Shown here piece by piece: positions 1-7,654 of a stretch of 64,000 bases of DNA; position 1 is the first letter of the stretch, and each line of letters begins with the position of its first letter. Made by a program: the position numbers and the translations under genes. The notes beneath the pieces are model-generated. The model ran no database searches. It was not told the origin of the DNA and saw nothing but the letters and a program-made list of their open reading frames with translations. Source of the DNA: Faecalicatena contorta (GTDB lineage Bacteria > Bacillota > Clostridia > Lachnospirales > Lachnospiraceae); NCBI RefSeq assembly GCF_039521745.1, contig NZ_BAAACT010000154.1; one strand, 5' to 3'.

Positions 1-3000
1 CTGCCTGAACCAGATAATACAGCTCTGCCGCCTTATTCGATGTCATATTAATCTTTGCACTGTTATCTGTACGTTCTGAGACAGCGCCATCATCAGTTGT
101 AATAATCGGAAGCGCATTCTGCGTAAACAGGGTAAATGTATAATCTTTAGATTGTGTTCCATCCTCTGAAGCTACAGTCAGCTTCACCTTTGCAATTGTT
201 GGATTTTCTCTGTCAGCAAAGGAAACATTAAAATATGTGTTACCTTTGTAATTCGTGCTGCCCTTAATCTCATCGCCTTCGTTCTTATTATAAACTCCAC
301 TGATAACGGTCATTGTCATCTTATCTTTTGAACTCATAAGCGTCGGCCAGATATACGCATCACTCATAACCTTGTCAACACCTGCCGTATATTCGGTAGT
401 CATCGGATCAAATGCAGGATCTAACGAATACGCTGCACTTGCCATTCCTTCATTCGGAGAATTATCAATCCTGATTTCTTTTACTACCGGTCCTGTTACA
501 ACATGGAAAGTAAATGTTCTGACTGTACCGCCCTTCTTAAGCTGTACTTCAATCTCAGCTCTTCCGTCAACAAGTTTGATATCCTGCATTGAACCAGGTA
601 CTCCATTAATCATAACCTCTGTACCTTCATTTGCAGTCAGATCCAGCTTGAAGCTTTCTGTTCCCGGATCCACTTGAATCGTGTGGGAATTGATACTTCC
701 GTCAAATGGTTTTCCACCGTCTATAATTCCGTTTCCGCCGTCTATATTTACCTCTTTCAGATATACGTCTGAACGCTTTAATACGAACTGCCATGCGGAG
801 TCATTCTTTAAGTACAGATTGCCATCGCTGTCTGCAACCGCACTTGCGATGCAATACTGCTCATGAGTCGGTGTATAGAATAAGCCGGATGCCGGATCAG
901 CCTCTTTCAGGCCAGCTTTGTCCTTAATCATGTATAACTGTCCGTGTGCTGAATTAGCCAGGAAGTATACATACACATATCCGTCTTCTTTTTCATAACC
1001 GGTAATAATCAAACCGGAAGTCTGGCAGTAACCATCTGTCGGTACTGCATATGCCGGTGTCATTGCCCCTGTCTTCGGATCGATATCTGCTACCAGGATC
1101 GCATTGCCTTCTACGCCGAACATTTCACCGCCGTTAATACCTACATAAAGTCGGTTATTGTAAATGGCCGGTGTACTTGTACTCTGCACGCCTATAGGCA
1201 GCGGATTAATCAGATTCTCTGTATCCAGTGTTCCGTCCTCTTTCAAATTATAAGAATGGACTTTGCCCTTTTGGCTGGCAACATAAATTCTTCCATTATA
1301 ATAGGAAACATCGCAGCGAACCTGTTCTCCTAAATCTACCTGCTGCTTAATCTCACCGGTCATCTTATCAATACAGTTTAATACTCCATTATTGGTACAC
1401 AAGATTACATAATTTTCATTGGTCCAGCAGCCATCCCAATAAAAGCTGCCAAGAGTGTCATCTCTCCAGGTTGCTGCCTTTCTTTCCGTTTGCTGAGATG
1501 GATCTTCATCAGTTACGGAAATACAAACGAAACCTGATTTTTTAGTGGTAAAGAATCCAACATAGATATATCCATCATCATAACGAATTGCACTCTCGCT
1601 CCGTCCGCCTGCCGGATCCTCATAAACCCAAAGGGATTCCAGTGTTTCTGCATTAAAGCACTGAATTGTACCATTCCCCAGCGGTACAAAGAGCATTCCC
1701 TCAGCGTATGTAGGAGGCATCAAACCAAATGTGGTTGGTGTTACTGTCTCGCTTGTCTTCAGGATCTCTCCTGTTTCCTTATCCAGAACATAAAGTTTAT
1801 TCCCTGAAAGTGTGTAGACTTTGTTGTCAACGATGATCGGTGTTGTTCCGCTAGTCGGCTTAACATATTCCCCCGTCTGGCGTTCCCACTTTACTTCAAT
1901 GGAATCAGGAGTAATGGGAGTCTTTGCATCCACAACTGACATATTGTCGCGGCCGGAACGGAAGCCCGGATAATCCGCATCAAGTTCAGGAAGCGTGATT
2001 TCTGCCGCCTTCTTCAGTTCAAATTCTTTTGTCTCGGACTGGCTGATATTCAGAATACCTGACTGGCCTACATATCCGAGTTTTGTTACTGCATAGCTGT
2101 AATCGTCACCTGGGAAAAGATTATACTTGCCATTCTCCGGCCATATACGCTCATTCTCCTCATTATAAATCGTAAACAATGCATCTTTGGGGTTCACCTG
2201 CACGGATAATTCAACTTTCTGTACTCTATCGATAATGACGGTATAGGAAGTTTGCTCTGCTGCCCCTTTTTCCACTTTAATAACAGCCTTATTCTCACCA
2301 TTAACCAAATCCATTTTATAGGTTGAGCCGGTCACTTCTGTTCCGTTAACCATTACCTTTGAATTACCAGCAGCCGGATTCTTAACTGTAATGTTAACCG
2401 CATTCACATCACTCAGAACTTTCGCCCTATACTCTGTGGTTGTTTTTTTAAATGCAGGATCAAATTTCAGTATATCTCCATTTTCATAATTCAACTGCAG
2501 GCCTGTCAGAATCGTGAGCTGTTTTATATGCACGGTATAAACTTCTGTTACCCCGCCTTTTGTAGCAGTAATGGTGATATCATTAGGAGTGCCATCATCT
2601 TTTATAGCACCTGCCATAGACTCATACTGATTCTTTGCCGTAGATTCAACATTTACATCCTTGCCTGCGCTATCCGTATAAGTATAAACGACCTTCATGT
2701 CTTTATCTGTCGTGCCTTGATGCAGCTTGACTCTTAATTGAACGTTTGTGGATGTGTCGCATACCAGCGTTGCCTCTTTTGTAAGTACGTCAAATACAAC
2801 ATTTTGAGCTTGATATCCTTCAATACCTTTCAGGAGAAGCGGGGCTTCCGCGGACTCCAGTGTGAAGTTTTTGGTCTCTGAGTCAGTCAGATTAACCGTC
2901 CCTGTCTGAGTTACAAATCCTTCTCTTTCGATCGTATAGTTGTAATCTTTTCCGGCCTCCAGACTGTAAACTCCATCTGTTCCCTGGACTGCCGCTCCGG

Positions 3001-3847
3001 CATCGTCTGTAATGGTTACAGTGGCATCTGCGGGGTTCGTTGTAACGGTCAGGTCGACTTTTTTAATATCTTTGATGATATTAAGAGTATATTCTTTCCC
3101 GACAGTCCCTTCCTTTTCTGCTTTGGCGACAATTGTAGTTTTTTCTTCCGTTAATGGAACCTGGCGTGTTGCGTAGAAAGCGCCGTCTTCTAATACAGCA
3201 GGCTCACCATTGACAGTGTATACATTATTATCAATATCTCCCCACACCATGGCCACCAGGCTGACTTCAACTGATTCTGTCCCACCCGGAACTGTAATCT
3301 CGTACTCTGTTTTGCTTCCATCAAAGCCGGTCAAATATGAATTATCTCCATCTTTTACCAAAATTTCCATAAGAGGCGTTAATCGAACCACGTGTACTGT
3401 ATATTCTTCTATCTTGTCGTCTAATGTGACAGTGATATGAACCTCTCCACCTTTGATCCCGCCATACTCGACCAAGTTGTCTAACAGCAGTTCTTCACCA
3501 CTGGTCATTGCTGTTGTCACGCTATCGTTATAAATATTCTGGTACTTAGCCTCAATTGTAGCTCCTGCAGCTTCTTCATTCAAAACTGCACATATGCCCA
3601 ATGTCCCCGACTCTTCAACAACACCTACTGTGCATTCTTTTGTTTCAGGGTCAACCTCTGATATTAGTTTGACAGGTTCACCCTCTTCATTTGGATCAGA
3701 AGAAAAGCTGATCTCAGACAACATATTCGTATCCGCTGCAGTTCCTTCTGCCAAAACCGGCATTCCTCCAGCAAATACAGTGGTCATCATCACTGCCACC
3801 GCCAATAGCCAGGACAACCCCCTTCTTGTTCTTTTCTTTCGTTTCAT
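1..3847 (-). CDS. Large secreted beta-propeller surface protein (partial)
   Basis: The reading frame stays open from an ATG at 3847 to the window edge, so the C-terminus is missing (about 1280 residues visible). AGGAGGGATT lies just upstream of the ATG. The N-terminus is a signal peptide (KRKK start, hydrophobic SWLLAVAVMMTTVFAGG, then VLAEG). It is followed by beta-sandwich modules of the cadherin-like type and two PEGA-like repeats (NPADATVTI..., NPKDALFTI...). A PQQ-like WD/beta-propeller follows, with blades such as KLYVLDKETGEILKT and GVLNCIDKMTGEIKQ, and then further cadherin-like domains. It is probably exported and cell-surface attached; the anchor is outside the window. The leader carries a cobalamin riboswitch and terminator, so expression should fall when B12 is plentiful. 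A role in corrinoid capture is inference only. Ligand unknown. Confidence 0.85.
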   Translation of the reverse strand, partial: MKRKKRTRRGLSWLLAVAVMMTTVFAGGMPVLAEGTAADTNMLSEISFSSDPNEEGEPVKLISEVDPETKECTVGVVEESGTLGICAVLNEEAAGATIEAKYQNIYNDSVTTAMTSGEELLLDNLVEYGGIKGGEVHITVTLDDKIEEYTVHVVRLTPLMEILVKDGDNSYLTGFDGSKTEYEITVPGGTESVEVSLVAMVWGDIDNNVYTVNGEPAVLEDGAFYATRQVPLTEEKTTIVAKAEKEGTVGKEYTLNIIKDIKKVDLTVTTNPADATVTITDDAGAAVQGTDGVYSLEAGKDYNYTIEREGFVTQTGTVNLTDSETKNFTLESAEAPLLLKGIEGYQAQNVVFDVLTKEATLVCDTSTNVQLRVKLHQGTTDKDMKVVYTYTDSAGKDVNVESTAKNQYESMAGAIKDDGTPNDITITATKGGVTEVYTVHIKQLTILTGLQLNYENGDILKFDPAFKKTTTEYRAKVLSDVNAVNITVKNPAAGNSKVMVNGTEVTGSTYKMDLVNGENKAVIKVEKGAAEQTSYTVIIDRVQKVELSVQVNPKDALFTIYNEENERIWPENGKYNLFPGDDYSYAVTKLGYVGQSGILNISQSETKEFELKKAAEITLPELDADYPGFRSGRDNMSVVDAKTPITPDSIEVKWERQTGEYVKPTSGTTPIIVDNKVYTLSGNKLYVLDKETGEILKTSETVTPTTFGLMPPTYAEGMLFVPLGNGTIQCFNAETLESLWVYEDPAGGRSESAIRYDDGYIYVGFFTTKKSGFVCISVTDEDPSQQTERKAATWRDDTLGSFYWDGCWTNENYVILCTNNGVLNCIDKMTGEIKQQVDLGEQVRCDVSYYNGRIYVASQKGKVHSYNLKEDGTLDTENLINPLPIGVQSTSTPAIYNNRLYVGINGGEMFGVEGNAILVADIDPKTGAMTPAYAVPTDGYCQTSGLIITGYEKEDGYVYVYFLANSAHGQLYMIKDKAGLKEADPASGLFYTPTHEQYCIASAVADSDGNLYLKNDSAWQFVLKRSDVYLKEVNIDGGNGIIDGGKPFDGSINSHTIQVDPGTESFKLDLTANEGTEVMINGVPGSMQDIKLVDGRAEIEVQLKKGGTVRTFTFHVVTGPVVKEIRIDNSPNEGMASAAYSLDPAFDPMTTEYTAGVDKVMSDAYIWPTLMSSKDKMTMTVISGVYNKNEGDEIKGSTNYKGNTYFNVSFADRENPTIAKVKLTVASEDGTQSKDYTFTLFTQNALPIITTDDGAVSERTDNSAKINMTSNKAAELYYLVQA

Positions 3848-4012
3848 TCTTTTTAATCCCTCCTGTTTCTCCTTTTTAGCCATAGGCTTGAAATGTACTA
3901 TAGAAACAGCCAGCATCCCGTTTCATGCATTGACTGTTAGCTATCTTTTAGTAATGCATTCTTCTGTTCTTTTCCGTATCTATACTATTTATTTCAAACC
4001 AATACCCTATAA

Positions 4013-4053
4013 CTAAAAAATAAAAGCTCTTCCATCATTCCGATAGAAGAGCT
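4013..4053 (-). terminator. Leader terminator between B12 riboswitch and surface-protein gene
   Basis: Perfect 8-bp arms AGCTCTTC (4025-4032) and GAAGAGCT (4046-4053) enclose a 13-nt loop. On the minus strand the stem is followed by TTTTATTTTTTA. It lies between the cobalamin aptamer (ends about 4122) and the start codon at 3847, the expected place for the expression platform of a transcriptional OFF switch. The plus strand is also T-rich after the stem, so it may end transcription both ways. Confidence 0.8.
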
Positions 4054-4121
4054 CATCTTTTTTACTATATTATATTTTAAGTATACAAAACGGACTATTT
4101 CTTCATCCCAGAAATACATCG

Positions 4122-4292
4122 TAACAATCATCACGGCAGGTTTTCTGACTTCGCTTCATCCTCCGAAACACCTTCTCAGCATATAAATGCCAATGGTATA
4201 TCGTTTCTTCGTCCACGTTACAGTAGAGGTGACTGTACCGGTTTTGCACCGGTTTCCCTATTATCATTTCCCGATTATCCGGGAAATGCACC
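4122..4292 (-). promoter_or_regulatory. Cobalamin (B12) riboswitch upstream of the surface protein
   Basis: Read on the minus strand, the conserved aptamer blocks appear in order: GGTGC near 4290, GGGAAACCGGTGCAAAACC, the AGTCACCTCTACTGTAAC block, CCATTGG, CTGAGAAGG, GAAGTCAGAAAACCTGCC ending near 4133. These match the cobalamin riboswitch consensus (GGGAA..GGTGnnAnnCC and GTCAGnAnACCTGCC). The 62-codon open frame across it is a shadow. Downstream lie a terminator and the beta-propeller protein gene. Confidence 0.92.
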
Positions 4293-4348
4293 GCAATATA
4301 TATTTAATTACTTACTAACAACAATAATCTATTTAATCTATGTAGTTC

Positions 4349-4377
4349 ATTATATAGTATCAACTAGTAAAAGTCCA
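4349..4377 (-). promoter_or_regulatory. Probable promoter of riboswitch / surface-protein transcript
   Basis: On the minus strand a TATAAT (-10, 4349-4354) is separated by 17 nt from TGGACT (-35, 4372-4377). It lies about 57 nt upstream of the cobalamin aptamer. Just upstream (4382-4442) are five TTTTCACA-like direct repeats. Confidence 0.55.
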
Positions 4378-4381
4378 CTGT

Positions 4382-4442
4382 TTTTTCACACGGTTTTCTC
4401 ACATTTTTCACAAAAAATTCCGCAACTTTTCACAATTTCACA
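4382..4442 (-). repeat. Cluster of five TTTTCACA-like repeats
   Basis: Plus-strand copies at 4382-4390, 4394-4403, 4404-4412, 4427-4434 and 4436-4442 read TTTTTCACA, TTTTCTCACA, TTTTTCACA, TTTTCACA and TTTCACA. They lie upstream of the probable promoter at 4349-4377. They could be activator or repressor half-sites. The region is A/T-rich, so chance cannot be excluded. Confidence 0.4.
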
Positions 4443-4531
4443 GAGCATTAACAGACTGTATCAGACTACCATTTTCCAGATATAACTTTGGTAATTTTTC
4501 TAGATAGATATGCAAAAATATTCGATATTTA

Positions 4532-5311
4532 TCACCCGGTCTTCATTGCTGACTGCATTTTCTCCCTGCAGCTGCTCACTGCCCTGCCGGACATCAGCAC
4601 ATCTTCCATTATGCTGCACTCAATCGTATAGTCTGCATCCGGCATGTACGCCATAAGCATTTCCAATGTCTCGTCTATCGGTATATTCCCGCGTCCCAGC
4701 CCCAGGTGCGAATCCCTGTCCCCACAGTTATCGTGGATATGGACATGTCCCGCGTGCTCTCCAAACGTCTGAATCCAGTCACTCAAAGATCTGGGCGAAT
4801 AGCAGTGTGCATGGCCAATATCCAGGCACAGTTTAAAATCCGGGGATTCAACCTTCTGTTCCACTTCAATCATCGGCGATATTTCCTTATCATACACATT
4901 CTCCATAAGAATCTGGACACCGCTTTTTCCTTCCATAAATTCATTCCAGAACTCAGCCATTCGTTTTGCCCAGTCTGTCAGATAATACACACCGGGAAGA
5001 AAGCCCGTATGGAAGATTATCTTTTTGGCCCCCAGTCTCTTCGCGGCCTCATAGGTCTGCGTAAAACGGGCTTTTGTCACTGCCCTTACCATGGAGTCAT
5101 ATGCCATTGGATTCAAATCCAGAAATGGCCCATGCAGTGTCAGGTTCCTGGTACCTATGTATTCTAACCGTTCTATGTATTCAACGATCTTTTCATTCAG
5201 GCAGTCCAGATTTTCAGAAATGGAGAACTCAATACTCTCGATCCCAACATCAGTCGCTTCTACTACCTGTCTCATCTCTTCATCCTTAAGAAGATGACTT
5301 GCATATACCAT
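4532..5311 (-). CDS. Sugar phosphate isomerase/epimerase-like TIM barrel
   Basis: 259 residues of the AP endonuclease 2 / xylose isomerase-like TIM-barrel family. Motifs at barrel strand ends carry the usual metal ligands: HGPF, FHTGF, LMENV (Glu), LDIGHAH (Asp, His), HIHDN (His) and YTIECS (Glu). GGGAG precedes the ATG by nine bases. It follows the LRR gene by 48 bp on the same strand, so both are probably co-transcribed behind the cobalamin riboswitch at 6436-6582. Family members isomerise or epimerise sugars or cleave DNA at abasic sites; substrate here is unknown. The B12 control is unusual for this family. Confidence 0.8.
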   Translation of the reverse strand: MVYASHLLKDEEMRQVVEATDVGIESIEFSISENLDCLNEKIVEYIERLEYIGTRNLTLHGPFLDLNPMAYDSMVRAVTKARFTQTYEAAKRLGAKKIIFHTGFLPGVYYLTDWAKRMAEFWNEFMEGKSGVQILMENVYDKEISPMIEVEQKVESPDFKLCLDIGHAHCYSPRSLSDWIQTFGEHAGHVHIHDNCGDRDSHLGLGRGNIPIDETLEMLMAYMPDADYTIECSIMEDVLMSGRAVSSCREKMQSAMKTG

Positions 5312-5359
5312 AATATTCTACTCCCGATTCAGACTGTTCTCCCTGAATTCTTTTTTTAC

Positions 5360-6196
5360 CTAGATATATTCTGTTTCAAACCCTGAATCACGGCAGTACT
5401 TTTCCACTGCCCCGCCCTTTTTACATCGTATCTTTGCACTGCGGTTGATGACCCATGGCCCGATCTCTTCGGGATCATGACCAATCTCAAGCACTTTCAG
5501 CCTGTTGCAGCCATGAAACGCCCACTTTTCGATTACTTTTACAGTTGAGGGAATCTTTGCATATTGCAGGCTGTTGCATTTTAAAAATGCACTGTCCCCA
5601 ATTTTTATTAGTCCCTCCGGCAGTTCCAAGGATGTCAATGCGTTCTGATAAAAAGCCTCTGCGCCGATCTCCCTTAATCTTTCCGGCAAAACAATCTGCT
5701 CCAGGGCCGTACATTTATAAAATGCCCGCCGCTCTATCCTTTCGAGCGTTGCCGGAAGGGCAATGTGTTTTAGATTAACACACCCGGAAAAAGCCTCCGC
5801 CTTCACTTCTCTGCATATGCTGCCTACATCAATCTCCATCCTCTCCAGACTTTTGCACTGCGCAAACGCTCTGTTTCCAATAAAGTTAGTAGTTTTAGGA
5901 AGCTTTACCTGCTTCAGCTTTGTACAGTTATAAAATGCTTCCTTACGGATTAAGATTGTACCTTTCAGCTCAACTTCCCGCAGCATCGTATTGTAAAAAC
6001 TCTGTGCCCCTATTTCCACAACATTTTCAGGCAGAATAACACGGCGGAGCTTTGTATTGTTTTTAAATGCCCTTTCGCCGATCTTTCTATAGTGGCTGTC
6101 TGCCACCAATTCTTTTATGTTTCCATTGTTTTTCCCCTGCACCTTATCCAGAGTATCTTTCTCATATGCTTTCCAGAGAGATACCACCCCTGCCAT
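5360..6196 (-). CDS. BspA-type leucine-rich repeat protein
   Basis: About 278 residues. I chose the ATG at 6196 because GGGGAGAA lies six bases upstream; an in-frame ATG at 6235 has no such site and lies in the leader hairpin. From residue 30 on there are about ten LRR_5 (BspA/TpLRR) repeats of about 23 residues: KIGERAFKNNTKLRRVILP, FIGNRAFAQCKSLERM, RIERRAFYKCTALEQIVLP and so on. No signal peptide or membrane segment is visible, so it appears cytoplasmic, although many BspA-like proteins are surface adhesins. It is the first gene after the second cobalamin riboswitch and its terminator. Function not known. Confidence 0.8.
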   Translation of the reverse strand: MAGVVSLWKAYEKDTLDKVQGKNNGNIKELVADSHYRKIGERAFKNNTKLRRVILPENVVEIGAQSFYNTMLREVELKGTILIRKEAFYNCTKLKQVKLPKTTNFIGNRAFAQCKSLERMEIDVGSICREVKAEAFSGCVNLKHIALPATLERIERRAFYKCTALEQIVLPERLREIGAEAFYQNALTSLELPEGLIKIGDSAFLKCNSLQYAKIPSTVKVIEKWAFHGCNRLKVLEIGHDPEEIGPWVINRSAKIRCKKGGAVEKYCRDSGFETEYI

Positions 6197-6242
6197 ACGT
6201 TTCTCCCCTTTTCCTAAACTTAAAAACTGAACCATTTGAATA

Positions 6243-6270
6243 TAAAGGGACGCAGTTTTTTGCTGCGTCC
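6243..6270 (-). terminator. Leader hairpin/terminator before LRR gene
   Basis: Arms GGACGCAG (6248-6255) and CTGCGTCC (6263-6270) flank a T-rich loop. On the minus strand it is followed by CTTTATATT, a weak U-tract. It lies between the cobalamin aptamer and the LRR start and is the likely expression platform, either a weak terminator or an RBS-proximal hairpin. Confidence 0.6.
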
Positions 6271-6435
6271 TCTGTCTTTATCCAATACGAAATGGATTGC
6301 TATTAACAGATTACCTACACCGCCGCAGTTTGATTACATGCAAATAGAAAATTGCCCTTACAGCAAAAACTGTACCATAACTAAGACAATTTCCCACTCC
6401 ATTTATCATTGCGTGTAATAACTGGCAGCAGCTCT

Positions 6436-6582
6436 AAGCAGGTATCCTGACTTACGCAATCGCGGCTTTTCCCTTCTCATACACCCAGTGTACAATGGTT
6501 CTGAAAAACCTACACGCATACAGTAGCACGACTGTCAAGGATTCTCACCTTGTTCCCTCTTGGCCTGACACCTGCACCCTCT
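6436..6582 (-). promoter_or_regulatory. Cobalamin (B12) riboswitch upstream of LRR / TIM-barrel operon
   Basis: Minus-strand blocks in order: GGTGC (6574-6578), GGGAACAAGGTGAGAATCC, ACAGTCGTGCTACTGT, the ACCATTGTACACTGG region, TGAGAAGGGAAAAGCCGCG, and AAGTCAGGATACCTGC ending at 6438. The last block is a near-perfect match to the cobalamin riboswitch 3' consensus. The downstream genes on the same strand are the LRR protein and the TIM-barrel isomerase. Confidence 0.92.
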
Positions 6583-6835
6583 TGTACATAGCGCCAGGAA
6601 CTTAAAGCCGGTAATTGTTTTTATTTTTTATTAGTTTATCATATATACTATTAAAAGGTTGGAAATTTTTTCAGGTCTTTATGTGTTTTTTTTAGAAATA
6701 CATTATTCCGCAGTTTGTTACAGGCTCGCCCATATAACACCAATTTAATAAACACTTACCCTCTGAACCGTTTAGTATAGCCGGATTACCGGCAATGTGA
6801 AATTGTACGATCTTTCCTATAATTAGTTTAACGGA
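6583..6835. other. Non-coding stretch with one repeat relic
   Basis: No gene is supported here. It contains A/T-rich sequence that probably holds the riboswitch promoter (no clear -35/-10 pair). At 6698-6716 there is a 19-base match to the 66-bp repeat found in the UroD-like gene at 15103-15300. A TATAAT at 6818-6823 faces the XRE gene. Confidence 0.5.
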
Positions 6836-7066
6836 ATGAAGGGAGTGAGTATTATCATAAGTTACGCTCCATTGTGGAAGACCTTGAAAAAGAAGGGACT
6901 CACACAATATAAACTAATCAATGAATATCATTTTTCAAACGGGACTCTGGACTCCCTCAGAAAAAATAAGAGCATCACTTTGAACACGCTGCAGGATATC
7001 TGTAAAATATTGAATTGTGATATCTGCGACGTTGTTGAATTCACAGATCGGGAAGAGGAGAACTAA
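6836..7066 (+). CDS. Small XRE/Cro-type HTH regulator
   Basis: Up to 76 residues; a compact Cro/C1-type helix-turn-helix (LTQYKLINEYHFSNGTLDSLRK recognition region, then TLQDICKILNCDICDVVEF). Homologous short regulators usually begin directly at xISYxPLWKTL, which here is residue 7 or 8. A TATAAT at 6818-6823 puts the transcript start about where the ATG at 6836 lies. The only good SD (AAGGGAG, 6839-6845) would serve an ATT codon at 6851. The start is therefore uncertain: ATG 6836, GTG 6845 or ATT 6851. Its target is not evident. Confidence 0.75.
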   Translation: MKGVSIIISYAPLWKTLKKKGLTQYKLINEYHFSNGTLDSLRKNKSITLNTLQDICKILNCDICDVVEFTDREEEN

Positions 7067-7067
7067 T

Positions 7068-7654
7068 TACTGTTTACCTTTTTTCATTTTACCAGAATTA
7101 GATAAACATGTCGAGCAGGTCAAAACAGACTTTTCGATGGGGTTATCCTCCAGCATTTTGAGGAAAACCTGACATCACTTGAGGAACAGCTTCTGGATAA
7201 GAATGATGCTTCTTTTAACCGTCAGATCTTTCAGATTCGTAGAAGACTCGCAGTCTTAGGGCGTTACTATGAACAACTGCAGGATATGGGAGAGACTTTC
7301 GCGTCGGATGGTTTCTGTGCCGAGGACGAAAAAAACAGCCTCCTGTTCGGTCTTTTTGCTGACCGGGCAGGGCGGCTGTATTCCAATGTCCAGATGCTCA
7401 AGGAGTATTCCATGCAGCTGAGGGAGATGCATCAGACTCAGGTGGATATGCACCAGAACCAGATTATGAAGTTCCTGACGATTGTCACAACTATATTCAT
7501 GCCGCTGACTCTGATTGCGGGATGGTACGGTATGAATTTTGTCAATATGCCGGAGCTGGATTCTCCTTATGGCTATATTCTGGTCTGTGTCATCAGTCTT
7601 CTGATTGTACTAGTCGAGATCTGGCTGTTTAAGATCAAAAACTGGTTTGATTAA
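7068..7654 (+). pseudogene. 5'-truncated, frameshifted CorA-type Mg2+ transporter
   Basis: The last 180 or so residues of a CorA-family channel remain (full members are about 310). They comprise the long cytoplasmic helix (EENLTSLEEQLLD..RQIFQIRRRL), the first membrane helix ending in the YGMN signature (GWYGMNF), and the second helix with a basic end. Upstream sequence matches CorA in another frame (LPELDKHVEQVKTDF, 7089-7133), so a frameshift lies near 7131-7136 and the N-terminal domain is absent. The intact-looking 122-codon frame from 7286 is only a remnant. Its stop overlaps the stop of the convergent MutS-like gene by 4 bp. Confidence 0.8.

Noticed and set aside
4103..4291. 62-codon minus-strand frame
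   Set aside because: It coincides exactly with the cobalamin aptamer; the conserved bases are RNA motifs.
6692..6907. 71-codon minus-strand frame ending in NCGIMYF
   Set aside because: It is antisense to the XRE gene and its tail is only the repeat relic at 6698-6716.
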